A stretch of 64,000 nt of DNA from Paraburkholderia sp. ZP32-5 (lineage in GTDB: Bacteria > Pseudomonadota > Gammaproteobacteria > Burkholderiales > Burkholderiaceae): NCBI RefSeq assembly GCF_021390495.1, contig NZ_JAJEJP010000001.1, positions 2,542,001-2,606,000 of the forward strand, given 5' to 3'. Below the pieces are notes generated by a model. The model did not search any database. It worked only from the letters and a program-made list of their open reading frames with translations, and had not been told where the DNA came from. Positions within the stretch are counted from its first letter, which is position 1; each line of letters opens with the position of its first letter. Positions 16,417 through 25,807 of the stretch are shown here, piece by piece. A program made the translations under genes and the position numbers.

Positions 16417-17556
16417 TTAACTGTCGGCCGGCAGTGGATCGAGACTACGCCACATGTACCAGGTCGCCACGGTGCGCCACGGTTCCCAGTTCGCCGCGAC
16501 CTCGCGCGCTTCGCTGCGCGTAACGGGCTCGCCGCTGAAATAGTTGACGCTGATCGCGCGGATCAGACCGAGATCGTCGAGCGGCAGCACGTCGGGACGC
16601 GACAGATTGAAGATCAGGAACATCTCCGCGGTCCAACGGCCGATGCCGCGAATCTGCGTGAGTTCGGCGATCACCGCCTCATCGTCCATCGACGTCCATT
16701 TGCCGACGTGCAGTGCGCCCGACACGAAATGCCGCGCGAGATCGAGCACATACTCGGCCTTGCGTTTGGACAGACCGCAGGCAGTCAGCTTCTCGAGACC
16801 GAGCTTGATGAACTGTTGCGGCACGAGCTTCGGACACGCGGCTTCGACGCGCCCCCACACCGCCTGCGCGGCGGCGACCGAAATCTGCTGCCCGACCACC
16901 GAGCGCGCGAGCGTGACGAACGGATCGCCGCGGCTCAGCAGATGCACGGGGCCGAATTTCGGAATCAGCTTTTTGAGAATGCGGTCACGTTTGACGAGAT
17001 CCGCGCAGGCCTTGTCCCAATACGCGGGGCGCGTGACTTCAGGTGCGAGGCCGCCGATCTGCACCGGCACTGCGACTTCGCTCGCGAGCGCACTCGCGCC
17101 GGCTGCTTCGCCGTTCGCACTGGCCGCGCTCGCCGATGCAGCCGATACCCGGGTCTTGCGCACGACCTCACCCGCGTGGGTGTCGCGCGCGAGTTCCTGC
17201 ACGTCGCCGGCGAGTTCGGCCGCGAGCTTGGCCGCACTTTTGACCGGCGCGGCGCCATTGCCTTTCACCCGCGTTGCACCGTTGCTCTTCGCGCGTTTCG
17301 CGGCCGGCGCATGCGCGCCTTCGACACCCGCGCCGCCCGAACCGTTGAGCAAACGTTTGACCGGGTTCTTGTTTGGTGCGGCGGTTGCGGCACCGGCTTT
17401 CGCCGCCGCCCCACCCGTTTTCGACGACGTTTTTTCTACCGCGCCGCCGCCCGCGCGAGTCGACGCGCGCGTCGACTTGGCGGCTGCCGACGCCGCGGCT
17501 GCCGCCCTGGTTTGAGACGCCGCGCGTTTAGCCGGCGTCTTCGTGGCCGTTGCCAT
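16417..17556 (-). CDS. DNA-3-methyladenine glycosylase II (AlkA-like, HhH-GPD) with long basic N-terminal tail
   Basis: Predicted base-excision enzyme that removes alkylated purines. The catalytic part starts near residue 180. Its helix-hairpin-helix is LTQIRGIGRWTAEMFLIF and its catalytic Asp lies in LPLDDLGLIR; GQQISVAAAQAVW is the usual upstream block. Residues 1 to about 165 are low-complexity, rich in Ala, Lys, Arg, Ser and Gly (for example TKTPAKRAASQTRAAAAASA and APAAKRAKSNGATRVKGNGA). This resembles histone H1-like bacterial tails and is absent from ordinary AlkA of about 200-280 aa. Total length is 379 aa. The ATG at 17554-17556 is used; an internal start is possible, but the tail reads open without interruption. 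It is 47 bp downstream of cysS. Confidence 0.88.
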   Translation of the reverse strand: MATATKTPAKRAASQTRAAAAASAAAKSTRASTRAGGGAVEKTSSKTGGAAAKAGAATAAPNKNPVKRLLNGSGGAGVEGAHAPAAKRAKSNGATRVKGNGAAPVKSAAKLAAELAGDVQELARDTHAGEVVRKTRVSAASASAASANGEAAGASALASEVAVPVQIGGLAPEVTRPAYWDKACADLVKRDRILKKLIPKFGPVHLLSRGDPFVTLARSVVGQQISVAAAQAVWGRVEAACPKLVPQQFIKLGLEKLTACGLSKRKAEYVLDLARHFVSGALHVGKWTSMDDEAVIAELTQIRGIGRWTAEMFLIFNLSRPDVLPLDDLGLIRAISVNYFSGEPVTRSEAREVAANWEPWRTVATWYMWRSLDPLPADS

Positions 17557-17603
17557 CCTGCCTCCTGCCTGGCGAGTCGATCAGAGGGAAGTACGAGGTG
17601 CGC

Positions 17604-19001
17604 TCACACGCGCCGCCACTCGGTCAACCCGCCGGGTTTGTCTTCAAGGGCAACACCGGCATCGAGCAATTCGGCCCTGATCCGGTCTGCTGCCGCATAG
17701 TCCTTTGCCTGCTTGGCGGCGACGCGCGCGGCGATCTTTGCTTCGATCTCCGCGGGCTCGAGCGCGCCTTCAGCCGCTGCACCCGCTGCCTGCTGCAGGT
17801 AGGCACGCGGTTCGCGTCCGAGCAGCCCGAGCACCGCGCCCAACGCGCGCAACTGCCGGGCGAGCGCGGGCTCGCGCGTGCGATTCACTTCAGTGGCCAG
17901 TTCGAACAGCACCGACACCGCCACCGGCGTGTTGAAGTCGTCGTTCATCGCCGCCCGGAAACGCTGCGCATGCGCTTCGTTCCAGTCGAGCGCGGCGTTA
18001 TCGGGCGTCACGTCTTTCAACGCGGTGTACAGCCGGCCCAACGCATTGCGCGCATCGTCGATATGCACATCGCTGTAGTTCAACGGCGAGCGGTAGTGCG
18101 CACGTGCAATGAAAAAACGCACGACCTCTGCATCGTACTGCGCAAGCACTTCGCGAATCGTAAAAAAATTGTTCAACGACTTCGACATCTTCTCATTGTC
18201 GATCTGTACGTAGCCGTTGTGCATCCAGTAATTGACGAAAGTTTGTCCGGTCGCGGCCTCGCTTTGCGCGATCTCGTTTTCGTGATGCGGAAACTGCAGA
18301 TCCTGGCCGCCGCCGTGAATGTCGAACTGTTCGCCGAGCAGCGTGCAGCCCATCGCCGAGCACTCGATGTGCCAGCCGGGACGACCGCATCCATACTTCG
18401 AATCCCAGCCGGTGTCGGCGGGCTCGTCGGGTTTCGACTGTTTCCACAGCACGAAGTCGAGCGGGTCCTGCTTCGCGTCATTGGCCGCGACGCGTTCGCC
18501 CGCGCGCAGATCTTCGAGCGACTTGCCCGACAGCTTGCCGTAGCCCGCGAATTTGCGTACCGCGTAGTTGACGTCGCCGTCGCTCGCCTGATACGCGTAG
18601 CCGTTTTTCTCGAGTGCCTCGATCATGCCGAGCATCTGCGGAATGAAGTCGGTCGCGCGCGGTTCGATGTCGGGACGCTCGATGCCGAGCGCGTCCGCGT
18701 CTTCATGCAGCGCGGCGATGAAGCGATCGGTCAGCGACTTGATGGTTTCCCCGTTCTCGACCGCGCGGCGAATGATCTTGTCGTCGATGTCGGTGATGTT
18801 GCGCACGTAGGTCACGTCGTAGCCGAGCGTGCGCAGCCAGCGCTGCACGATGTCGAACACCACCATGACCCGCGCATGACCGACGTGACAATAGTCGTAC
18901 ACGGTCATCCCGCAGACATACATCCGCACGACGCCTTCCCGAAGCGGCACGAAAGTTTGCTTGTCACGCGCGAGCGTGTTGTAGATGCGCAGAGAATCCA
19001 T
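17604..19001 (-). CDS. cysS: Cysteinyl-tRNA synthetase
   Basis: Class I synthetase that charges tRNA-Cys, 465 aa, the usual length. The protein begins [20 protein letters not shown]. Its zinc ligands include Cys in [10 protein letters not shown] and in WHIECSAM, with [15 protein letters not shown] supplying the His/Glu ligands. The HIGH motif is HVGH and the KMSKS motif is [11 protein letters not shown]. The frame stays open upstream to 19460, but the ATG at 18999-19001 gives the conserved N-terminus. The gene diverges from the TPR-protein gene with 250 bp between starts. It is the first gene of the cysS - glycosylase - accA - tilS run. Confidence 0.97.
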   Translation of the reverse strand: MDSLRIYNTLARDKQTFVPLREGVVRMYVCGMTVYDYCHVGHARVMVVFDIVQRWLRTLGYDVTYVRNITDIDDKIIRRAVENGETIKSLTDRFIAALHEDADALGIERPDIEPRATDFIPQMLGMIEALEKNGYAYQASDGDVNYAVRKFAGYGKLSGKSLEDLRAGERVAANDAKQDPLDFVLWKQSKPDEPADTGWDSKYGCGRPGWHIECSAMGCTLLGEQFDIHGGGQDLQFPHHENEIAQSEAATGQTFVNYWMHNGYVQIDNEKMSKSLNNFFTIREVLAQYDAEVVRFFIARAHYRSPLNYSDVHIDDARNALGRLYTALKDVTPDNAALDWNEAHAQRFRAAMNDDFNTPVAVSVLFELATEVNRTREPALARQLRALGAVLGLLGREPRAYLQQAAGAAAEGALEPAEIEAKIAARVAAKQAKDYAAADRIRAELLDAGVALEDKPGGLTEWRRV

Positions 19002-19251
19002 AGAGAACGGTGCGTGGGCCGAAAGAAATCCGCTTTGTGCTTCATGCGCGCCGCGGCCCGCGAGACGAACAGCACTGCGGGTGCGCCGCATACAGCTGAA
19101 ACCGGTGCACCTCGTGCGACGATCAGACTGCAGGCGATACTGCGAACCGGGCGGAGACGGCCACGAGTGGCGAAAAGACAGTCGGCGGTTCGACGGAACG
19201 CGCAGACCTTTTGTTAGAATGGCTCGGAGTATAACACCCAGACCTGAGCCT

Positions 19252-20049
19252 ATGAAACACTCCAGCGGCCGCGCGCGCAGCGCTGCGACCCTCGCCGCGA
19301 CTGCGTTTGGCGGCATTGCCAGTGGCGCTGCATTCAAAGCGGCGCGCACCCTCGCGTGGCGCGTTACCGTGGTTGCCGCGCTGGCCGTCGTGCCGGTCGC
19401 CAGCGCGTATGCGCAGAAGGCCGCGGTCATGCCGCAAGGCCCCGCGGTGCGCGACAACACGCCGGAAATCGACGCGTCGATCGAGCAGAAAAACTGGCAA
19501 ACCGCGCTGACTCAGCTCGACGCGCGCATCGCGTCGAATCCGCACGACGCGCAGGCGAAATTCAAACGCGGCACGGTGCTTGCGCACCTCGGCCGCGACG
19601 ACGAAGCGATCGCCGCCTTCATCGAACTCACGCAGCTCTATCCCGAACTGCCGGAACCGTACAACAATCTCGCGTCGCTGTACGCGAAGCATGGCCGCCT
19701 GAGCGACGCACGCGCCGCGCTGGAAACCGCCACCCAGGTCAATCCGAACTACGGTCTCGCGTACGAGAACCTGGGCGACCTCTATCTGCGCATGGCCGAT
19801 GCTTCCTATCGCCGCGCGCAGGCGCTCGGCAAGGCGAGCGCGACGACCTCGCAGCGTCTCGCGGACATCCAGAAAATCGTCTCGCCCGCGCCTGGTCACG
19901 CACCGTCGCCCGCCCCCGCGCAGCCGGCCGCGACGCAACCGGACGACTTTGCCGCGCACGCCACGAACATGATGCAGACGCCGAGCTTCCAGTTCGGCGG
20001 CGCGAACGGTTCGCTCGCGATGCCGCCATATGTCGCGCCGTCGCGCTAG
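19252..20049 (+). CDS. Exported TPR-repeat protein
   Basis: A 265-aa protein of unknown specific role. A long basic N-terminus precedes a hydrophobic segment ending [10 protein letters not shown] (about residue 55), a likely signal peptide. The mature domain has at least three tetratricopeptide repeats ([40 protein letters not shown] and [20 protein letters not shown]). The C-terminal 70 residues are Pro/Ala-rich. It probably acts as a periplasmic scaffold. It is followed after 42 bp by a periplasmic cyclophilin, which suggests an envelope folding context. The start is the ATG at 19252; the frame is open upstream but overlaps cysS. Confidence 0.85.
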   Translation: MKHSSGRARSAATLAATAFGGIASGAAFKAARTLAWRVTVVAALAVVPVASAYAQKAAVMPQGPAVRDNTPEIDASIEQKNWQTALTQLDARIASNPHDAQAKFKRGTVLAHLGRDDEAIAAFIELTQLYPELPEPYNNLASLYAKHGRLSDARAALETATQVNPNYGLAYENLGDLYLRMADASYRRAQALGKASATTSQRLADIQKIVSPAPGHAPSPAPAQPAATQPDDFAAHATNMMQTPSFQFGGANGSLAMPPYVAPSR

Positions 20050-20091
20050 TACCTGCTTCACTGCTCGCTTTTTTCAAACCCGAGGATCTTC

Positions 20092-20670
20092 ATGAAATGG
20101 TTGATGTTGGCGCTCGGCAGCGCCGCCCTGATCGCAACCGCCCCTGCCTTTGCGCAGGCCGGCTCCGAGGCTCATCCGTCCGTGCTGCTCAAGACGTCGG
20201 AAGGTGACATCCGCGTCGAGCTGTATCCCGAGAAGGCACCGAAGACGGTCGCGAATTTCCTCGACTACGTGAAGGCCGGCCAGTACAGCGGCACGATTTT
20301 TCATCGCGTGATTCCGGGCTTCATGATTCAGGGCGGCGGCTATACGCAAAGCTTCGCCGAGAAGCCGACGCGCGCGCCGATTCCGCTTGAAAGCCGTAAC
20401 GGTCTGAAGAACACCGCGGGTACGATCGCGATGGCGCGCACCAGCGATCCGAATTCGGCCACCGCGCAGTTCTTCATCAACACGGTCGACAACGCCAACC
20501 TCGATTACCCGAATCCGGACGGCAACGGCTATGCGGTGTTCGGCAAGGTCACGAGCGGTATGGATGTCGTCAAGCGCATCGAGGCGACCCCGACCACCAG
20601 CCGCGGCCCGATGAGCGACGTGCCGCAAAAGCCGATCGTGATCCAGTCGGCGACCGTGGTCGGCAAGTAA
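20092..20670 (+). CDS. ppiA: Periplasmic peptidyl-prolyl cis-trans isomerase (cyclophilin A type)
   Basis: Catalyses proline isomerisation during folding in the periplasm, 192 aa. The signal peptide MKWLMLALGSAALIATAPAFAQA is followed by a bacterial cyclophilin domain. The catalytic Arg is in [15 protein letters not shown], with NTAGTIAMARTSDPNSATAQ and the aromatic substrate-binding region downstream. A GAGG ribosome-binding site precedes the ATG by about 6 nt. It lies upstream of the cytoplasmic paralogue ppiB with a 153-bp gap, so one export-targeted and one cytosolic isozyme are in tandem. The symbol is by family; relatives name these genes variably. Confidence 0.93.
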   Translation: MKWLMLALGSAALIATAPAFAQAGSEAHPSVLLKTSEGDIRVELYPEKAPKTVANFLDYVKAGQYSGTIFHRVIPGFMIQGGGYTQSFAEKPTRAPIPLESRNGLKNTAGTIAMARTSDPNSATAQFFINTVDNANLDYPNPDGNGYAVFGKVTSGMDVVKRIEATPTTSRGPMSDVPQKPIVIQSATVVGK

Positions 20671-20823
20671 TAACGAGACTCGCGAGCAAGCGCGCACATG
20701 CGCCCCGCCCGCGCGACGAGCGCAGCGGCGCGAGCGCGCAACCCACGCCCCGGCGTGGCCTGCCGTTAATTCATAGCGGCGTGCCGCGCCTTTTATCCAC
20801 CCTGTTCATCAAAGGAATTCATC

Positions 20824-21315
20824 ATGGTTGAACTGCATACGAACCACGGCATCATCAAACTCGAACTGGACGCCGACAAGGCGCCGAAGTCGGTCGAGAA
20901 CTTCCTCAACTACGTGAAGGCCGGCCACTACGACAACACGGTGTTTCACCGCGTAATCGACGGCTTCATGATCCAGGGCGGCGGCTTCGAACCCGGCATG
21001 AAGCAGAAGCCGACGGCCGAGGCGATCACCAACGAGGCGAACAACGGTCTGAAGAACGAAAACGGCTCGATCGCGATGGCACGCACGAACGACCCGCATT
21101 CGGCGACTGCGCAATTCTTCATCAACGTGAACGACAACGACTTCCTGAACCACTCGTCGCCGACGCCGCAAGGCTGGGGCTACGCGGTGTTCGGCAAGGT
21201 CGTCGAAGGCATGGATGTGGTCGAGAAGATCAAGAAGGTGAAGACCGGCTCGAAGGGCTTTCACCAGGACGTGCCGGTCGACGACGTCGTGATCGAAAAG
21301 GCCGTCGTCGTCTAA
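20824..21315 (+). CDS. ppiB: Cytoplasmic peptidyl-prolyl cis-trans isomerase B
   Basis: A cytosolic cyclophilin of 163 aa, without signal peptide. The conserved core includes [20 protein letters not shown] with the catalytic Arg, then [20 protein letters not shown] and [17 protein letters not shown]. An AAGGA site stands just upstream of the ATG at 20824. It shares high identity by eye with the preceding periplasmic copy, consistent with ancient duplication. lpxH follows after 48 bp on the same strand, an arrangement also known in E. coli (ppiB-lpxH). Confidence 0.96.
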   Translation: MVELHTNHGIIKLELDADKAPKSVENFLNYVKAGHYDNTVFHRVIDGFMIQGGGFEPGMKQKPTAEAITNEANNGLKNENGSIAMARTNDPHSATAQFFINVNDNDFLNHSSPTPQGWGYAVFGKVVEGMDVVEKIKKVKTGSKGFHQDVPVDDVVIEKAVVV

Positions 21316-21363
21316 GCGATCGCACTCGCACCGACCCGTTCGAACCGAAATCAGGCACCTTCA

Positions 21364-22161
21364 ATGCTGCAAGAAACGCCGCTGCGAAGCGTCGCCGCGG
21401 GCGTGCCAGGCGAGGGCCAACGCCCGCACGCCGCACGCCCGTTTTTCTTTCTCTCCGATCTGCACTTGAGCGAGGCGATTCCGCGTACGGTCGCCGCGTT
21501 CGAGCATTTCGTCCGCGTCACCGCCGAAGCGGCGGACTCGGTGTTCATCCTCGGCGATCTGTTCGAGTACTGGGTCGGCGACGACATGCTCGCCGAGCCG
21601 TTCGTGGCGCGCATCGCGGCATTGCTGCATACACTGTCCGAGCGCGGCATCGCGCTCTACATCATGCACGGCAATCGCGACTTTCTGCTCGGCAAGCGTT
21701 TCATGAAAGCGGCCGGCGCGATCTGGCTGCCCGACCCATTCGCGATCACCGCGTTCGGCACGCGCATTGCGCTCGCGCACGGCGATGCGCTGTGTACCGC
21801 CGATCGCGGCTATCAACTGTTCAGGCATGTCGCGCGCAACCATTTCGCGCAGATGCTGTTTCTCGCCTGGCCGTTCCGCTGGCGCCGCAAGCTCGCCGAG
21901 AACATGCGCTCGAAAAGCGAGCATGGCCGGATGCGGCCGATGTCGATGAAATACGACGTAACGCCGAACGGGGTCGCCGCGCTGTTCAAGACATCAAAAG
22001 CGGCAACGATCATTCACGGGCATACGCATCTGCCCGCGCGGCATCGCGAGCCGGGTGGCACGCGTTGGGTGCTACCGGATTGGGATCTCGACCACGGCAC
22101 ACGTCGCGGCGGATATCTGCGACTCGATGCGGAAGGGATTCGGGCGTTGCCGTTGGATTGA
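21364..22161 (+). CDS. lpxH: UDP-2,3-diacylglucosamine diphosphatase
   Basis: Hydrolyses UDP-2,3-diacylglucosamine to lipid X and UMP in lipid A synthesis, at the cytoplasmic face of the inner membrane. It has 265 aa, slightly longer than typical because of about 25 extra N-terminal residues. The calcineurin-like metal-binding motifs are all present: FFLSDLHL, ILGDLFEYWVGDD, MHGNRDFLLG, LAHGDALCTAD and IHGHTHLPARH. It follows ppiB closely and is probably cotranscribed with it. It converges on cysE. Confidence 0.95.
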   Translation: MLQETPLRSVAAGVPGEGQRPHAARPFFFLSDLHLSEAIPRTVAAFEHFVRVTAEAADSVFILGDLFEYWVGDDMLAEPFVARIAALLHTLSERGIALYIMHGNRDFLLGKRFMKAAGAIWLPDPFAITAFGTRIALAHGDALCTADRGYQLFRHVARNHFAQMLFLAWPFRWRRKLAENMRSKSEHGRMRPMSMKYDVTPNGVAALFKTSKAATIIHGHTHLPARHREPGGTRWVLPDWDLDHGTRRGGYLRLDAEGIRALPLD

Positions 22162-22410
22162 GGTGGCGGGATTGCGTGGTGCTCAGTCGCCGTCGCAGTC
22201 GTAGCGCCCGTGAACGCCGCTGCTTCGGTACTTCTTTGATTCTGTGCTGATTTGCGTACTGGTTATCCGCGCTTAAGAGCGCGTTGAACGCCGCATGCGC
22301 GCCGGGCGTTGCTGCCTGCATGCCAGCGGTTCGCCCAACGTGGGCTATGGCGCTTTCGCGATCAGTACAATCACACGATGCCGGTTGACAGCACGGACCG
22401 CACGACGCAC

Positions 22411-23241
22411 CTAGCGCTCCGCCGCCCCCTCTACCTTGCCCGCGATCGCCGCGGACAAACGCCGCAGATCGAGCAACGCGGCATCCGCGCCCTGCAGCCC
22501 TTCGAGGCTCGTACCGAGCCGCTCGAGCGCATCGACGATTTCGTCGATGCGCCGCGATTGCGTGGCCGCGTGATCGATCAGGCCATGGATCGCGAGCGAC
22601 ACCGGATCGTCCGCGTTAGGCGTGATGCCGTACGCGCAGAACGCGCTGGTTTCCGTGCCGCGTTTCGACTCGCGCACGGTGCGACTCGAATCCGCACTGA
22701 CGCTGGCCGTGGCCGCCGAAGCCGCCGCCGGCACGATTATCCGCGCCGGATTGCCGACCGCCGTGCCGCGCGCGGGCACCGGCTTGGTCACGACGGCGTT
22801 CGAACCGATCTTCGCGTCGGCGCCGACCGTGAAGCCGCCGAGCACCTTCGCGCCCGCGCCGACGATCACGCCGCGCTCGAGCGTCGGATGCCGTTTCGCG
22901 CCGCGCGTGAGCGACGTGCCGCCGAGCGTCACGCCCTGGTAAATCGTGCAGTCGTCGCCGATCTGTGCGGTCTCGCCGATCACGACGCCCATGCCATGAT
23001 CGATAAACACACGTCGCCCGACCGTCGCCCCCGGATGGATCTCGATACCGGTCATGAAGCGCGCGAACTGCGACACGAAACGCGCCAGCCAGCGGCGTCT
23101 GGCCCGCCAGCAGGCATGCGCGAACCGGTGTAGCACGAGCGCGTGCAGGCCCGGGTAGCACGTGAGCACTTCCCATGCGCTGCGGGCGGCGGGATCGCGC
23201 TCGCGGATCGTGGCGATATCTTCGCGAAGTCTCGTGAACAT
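22411..23241 (-). CDS. cysE: Serine O-acetyltransferase
   Basis: Makes O-acetylserine from serine and acetyl-CoA, the first step of cysteine synthesis. It has 276 aa. The protein begins [20 protein letters not shown], the short form that lacks most of the E. coli N-terminal helical domain. The left-handed beta-helix (hexapeptide repeats) has the diagnostic [19 protein letters not shown] and TLGGTSL blocks. A C-terminal extension of about 100 residues continues past the beta-helix and ends in a predicted helix ([20 protein letters not shown]). The frame is open upstream to 23502, but the ATG at 23239-23241 fits the family start. It is 294 bp downstream of trmJ. Confidence 0.93.
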   Translation of the reverse strand: MFTRLREDIATIRERDPAARSAWEVLTCYPGLHALVLHRFAHACWRARRRWLARFVSQFARFMTGIEIHPGATVGRRVFIDHGMGVVIGETAQIGDDCTIYQGVTLGGTSLTRGAKRHPTLERGVIVGAGAKVLGGFTVGADAKIGSNAVVTKPVPARGTAVGNPARIIVPAAASAATASVSADSSRTVRESKRGTETSAFCAYGITPNADDPVSLAIHGLIDHAATQSRRIDEIVDALERLGTSLEGLQGADAALLDLRRLSAAIAGKVEGAAER

Positions 23242-23535
23242 GGCAGGGACTGTGTTGTGGGAGGAAAGACGTCCGCGCGCTTTTATGTTGCGTGGCGTCG
23301 CGCTTTCGCGTGCGATCGTGCACACCAAATGCATGTCGCGCCACGCATGACGGCAAACCCGACGCTTATCACGGTGGCAGCTTTGCTTCGAACGTCTGGT
23401 GGATTGTAGGGCGATTGCGAGAAACCTGCCGGAAGCCCACGCTGACCGCAAGGTCGTCGTCAGAATCAGGCCTGCGCTTGCCGTGGCAAGGCCCGTCGGC
23501 ACGGTCCACTCCGGCGTGCCGTGCGGGCGGCGTCG

Positions 23536-24369
23536 TCAGTCGGTGCGTTTCGTCTTCAACAGAATGTGCTTGGCAATGCCGCGCACGATGTTGACCTCCT
23601 CACGCTCGAGCCCAGAGCGCGCGAAGAGCCGCCGCAGCCGTGACATCAGCTTTTTCGGATTGGCCGGGTCGAGAAATTCGAGCGCGACGAGCGCGCTTTC
23701 CAGATGCGTGAACATGCTTTCGATCTCGTCGCTCGCCGCCATCCGCGCGCGTACGCCGGATGCATCGGTCTGCTCCGCGCCTGTGCCAATGGCGGCGGGT
23801 GTGCCGCCGGCCGGTTCATCGACGGCGAGATACGCGGTGCGCAATTCGTATGCGAGCACCTGCACCGCCTGCGCGAGGTTGAGCGAGCTGTACGCGGGAT
23901 TGGCCGGGATATGCGCGAGCGCGCTGCATCGCTCGACGTCTTCGTTCGATAGCCCGGTGCGCTCGTTGCCGAACACCAGGGCAATCTCGCCGTGTACCGC
24001 CTGCTCGTGCGCGATCGCGGCCGCCGCGCGCGGCGTGCGTTGCGGCGGACCGTATTCGCGCAGCCGCGCGGTCAGCGCGATCGACCAGTGCACACCGGCG
24101 AGCGCGTCGGCAAGCGTCGGCACCACGTGCACGGAGGCGAGCACGTCGTCGGCGCCGCTCGCCATCGCGATCGCTTCCGGATCGTTCTGCACGTTCGGCA
24201 CACGCGGCGACACCAGCACAAGCCGCGAGAAACCCATGGTTTTCAGCGCGCGCGCCGCGGCACCGACGTTGCCCGGATGACTGGGTTCGACGAGCACGAA
24301 GCGCGTCGACGTAAAGCCGCCGCGCACATCGGCCACGGCGGGATCGGAGGAATGGTGGGGATGATCCAC
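23536..24369 (-). CDS. trmJ: tRNA (cytidine/uridine-2'-O-)-methyltransferase TrmJ
   Basis: A SPOUT-class enzyme that methylates the ribose of nucleotide 32 in several tRNAs using AdoMet. It has 277 aa. Motif 1 is in EPSHPGNVGAAARALKTMGF, motif 2 in VFGNERTGLSNEDVERC and motif 3 in PANPAYSSLNLAQAVQVLAY, forming the trefoil knot. A linker and a C-terminal helical dimerisation region follow (FARSGLEREEVNIVRGIAKH). It diverges from suhB with 388 bp between starts. In E. coli suhB and trmJ are likewise divergent neighbours. Confidence 0.95.
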   Translation of the reverse strand: MDHPHHSSDPAVADVRGGFTSTRFVLVEPSHPGNVGAAARALKTMGFSRLVLVSPRVPNVQNDPEAIAMASGADDVLASVHVVPTLADALAGVHWSIALTARLREYGPPQRTPRAAAAIAHEQAVHGEIALVFGNERTGLSNEDVERCSALAHIPANPAYSSLNLAQAVQVLAYELRTAYLAVDEPAGGTPAAIGTGAEQTDASGVRARMAASDEIESMFTHLESALVALEFLDPANPKKLMSRLRRLFARSGLEREEVNIVRGIAKHILLKTKRTD

Positions 24370-24757
24370 GATGAAACTCGGCTGGCCAGGATGGAATGAA
24401 AGCTGAATGAATACAAACTGAAGACGCGTATGGTAGCGCCAACCGCCGGCGACGCGGAATCACCCGCACGCGCGAGCAGGCCGGGAATCGGGTAAAACCC
24501 GACCAAAACTCAGGTAAAATATCGCCTTTCGCGTCCGGTACCGGCGTTTGTGGCACTTGCCCTTCGCTCCCGCCGAACCGGCCGCAACGTTCTTGTTCAA
24601 TTCGACTCCGTAGACGGAATGCAATGCGCGACATGCGCACCGGTTTGCCCGGCCACGCGTTCCGTGCTGTTTCCGCGCCTTTGCGGCGCCCGTCAGCGCG
24701 GGTTTCGCGCTCATTTACCGGCAAGCAGCCGTGCTGCCCCGGCACAAGGATCAGTTT
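24370..24757. other. Divergent intergenic region trmJ/suhB
   Basis: A 388-bp stretch between divergent start codons. A plus-strand TAAAAT at 24515-24520 is a plausible suhB -10 without a good -35, and a short CGGGTAAAACCCG hairpin sits next to it at about 24489-24501. No gene or further element was recognised. Confidence 0.4.
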
Positions 24758-25561
24758 ATGCATCCCATGCTCAATATCGCTGTGAAGGCCGCGCGCCGCG
24801 CAGCCCAGATCATCAACCGCGCATCGCTCGATCTGGATCTCGTCCAGATCAGCAAGAAACAGCACAACGATTTCGTTACGGAAGTCGACAAAGCGTCTGA
24901 AGCGGCGATCATCGAAACGCTGAAGACCGCCTACCCCGATCATGCAATCCTCGCCGAAGAGTCGGGCAAGTCGGATAACGACTCCGAATACCAGTGGATC
25001 ATCGATCCGCTCGACGGCACCACCAACTTCATCCACGGCTTTCCGTATTACTGCGTGTCGATCGCGCTCGCACACAAGGGCATCGTTACGCAAGCCGTCG
25101 TCTACGATCCGAATCGCAACGATCTGTTTACCGCTTCGCGCGGCCGCGGCGCGTTCGTCAATGATCGCCGCATCCGCGTCGCCAAGCGCGACCGCCTTGC
25201 CGACTGTCTGATCGGCACCGGTTTTCCGTTCCGCGAGCAGGATAGCCTCGAATCGTACGGCCGCCAGTTCGCCGAAATGACCACGGCTTGCGCTGGTCTG
25301 CGACGTCCGGGCGCCGCCGCGCTCGATCTGGCGAACGTCGCCGCCGGCCGCATGGACGGCTTCTTCGAGCAAGGCCTCAATGCATGGGATGTGGCGGCGG
25401 GCAGCCTGCTGATCACCGAAGCGGGCGGCCTCGTCGGCAACTACACTGGCGATTCGGATTTCCTGCACGTCGGCGAAATCGTCGCGGGTAACCCGAAGGT
25501 CTACGCGCAGATGATCCCGGTCCTGTCGCGCTACAGCCGTACGCGTCAGCAGTCGGCCTGA
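24758..25561 (+). CDS. suhB: Inositol-1-monophosphatase family protein SuhB
   Basis: A Mg-dependent phosphatase of 267 aa that in enterobacteria also joins the rRNA antitermination complex. Both family signatures are present: [19 protein letters not shown] (metal-binding DPLDGT) and [23 protein letters not shown] supplies the metal-binding Glu. I start at the ATG at 24758 ([17 protein letters not shown]), the conserved N-terminus; a TTG nine codons earlier is unlikely. It is divergent from trmJ and has its own terminator at 25607-25632. Confidence 0.95.
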   Translation: MHPMLNIAVKAARRAAQIINRASLDLDLVQISKKQHNDFVTEVDKASEAAIIETLKTAYPDHAILAEESGKSDNDSEYQWIIDPLDGTTNFIHGFPYYCVSIALAHKGIVTQAVVYDPNRNDLFTASRGRGAFVNDRRIRVAKRDRLADCLIGTGFPFREQDSLESYGRQFAEMTTACAGLRRPGAAALDLANVAAGRMDGFFEQGLNAWDVAAGSLLITEAGGLVGNYTGDSDFLHVGEIVAGNPKVYAQMIPVLSRYSRTRQQSA

Positions 25562-25606
25562 CGCGCGCCGCCGCGGCCGGACCGCGGGAGACGCGAATCG
25601 TTGTGA

Positions 25607-25632
25607 AAAAAAGCGGCTTCGGCCGCTTTTTT
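25607..25632 (+). terminator. Terminator of suhB
   Basis: AAAAAAGCGGC - TTCG tetraloop - GCCGCTTTTTT, about 45 nt after the suhB stop. It is a textbook intrinsic terminator with a C(UUCG)G loop and is symmetric, so it could also work in reverse. Confidence 0.9.
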
Positions 25633-25807
25633 GTTGCCGACGCTGCAACGCATGGATGATCGTGCTACAAAGCGGAAAACCGCGAGGCGGGCTGATGGAC
25701 GCCGTGAACCAAAGCTGCGCCTCGTGCCACCGCCAGGACCGTTCCCTGCGCCATGCATCGCTGACTCCACCTCGCTTCCGAGCCGCGCCCAGTCTCTCAT
25801 CCGCTTC

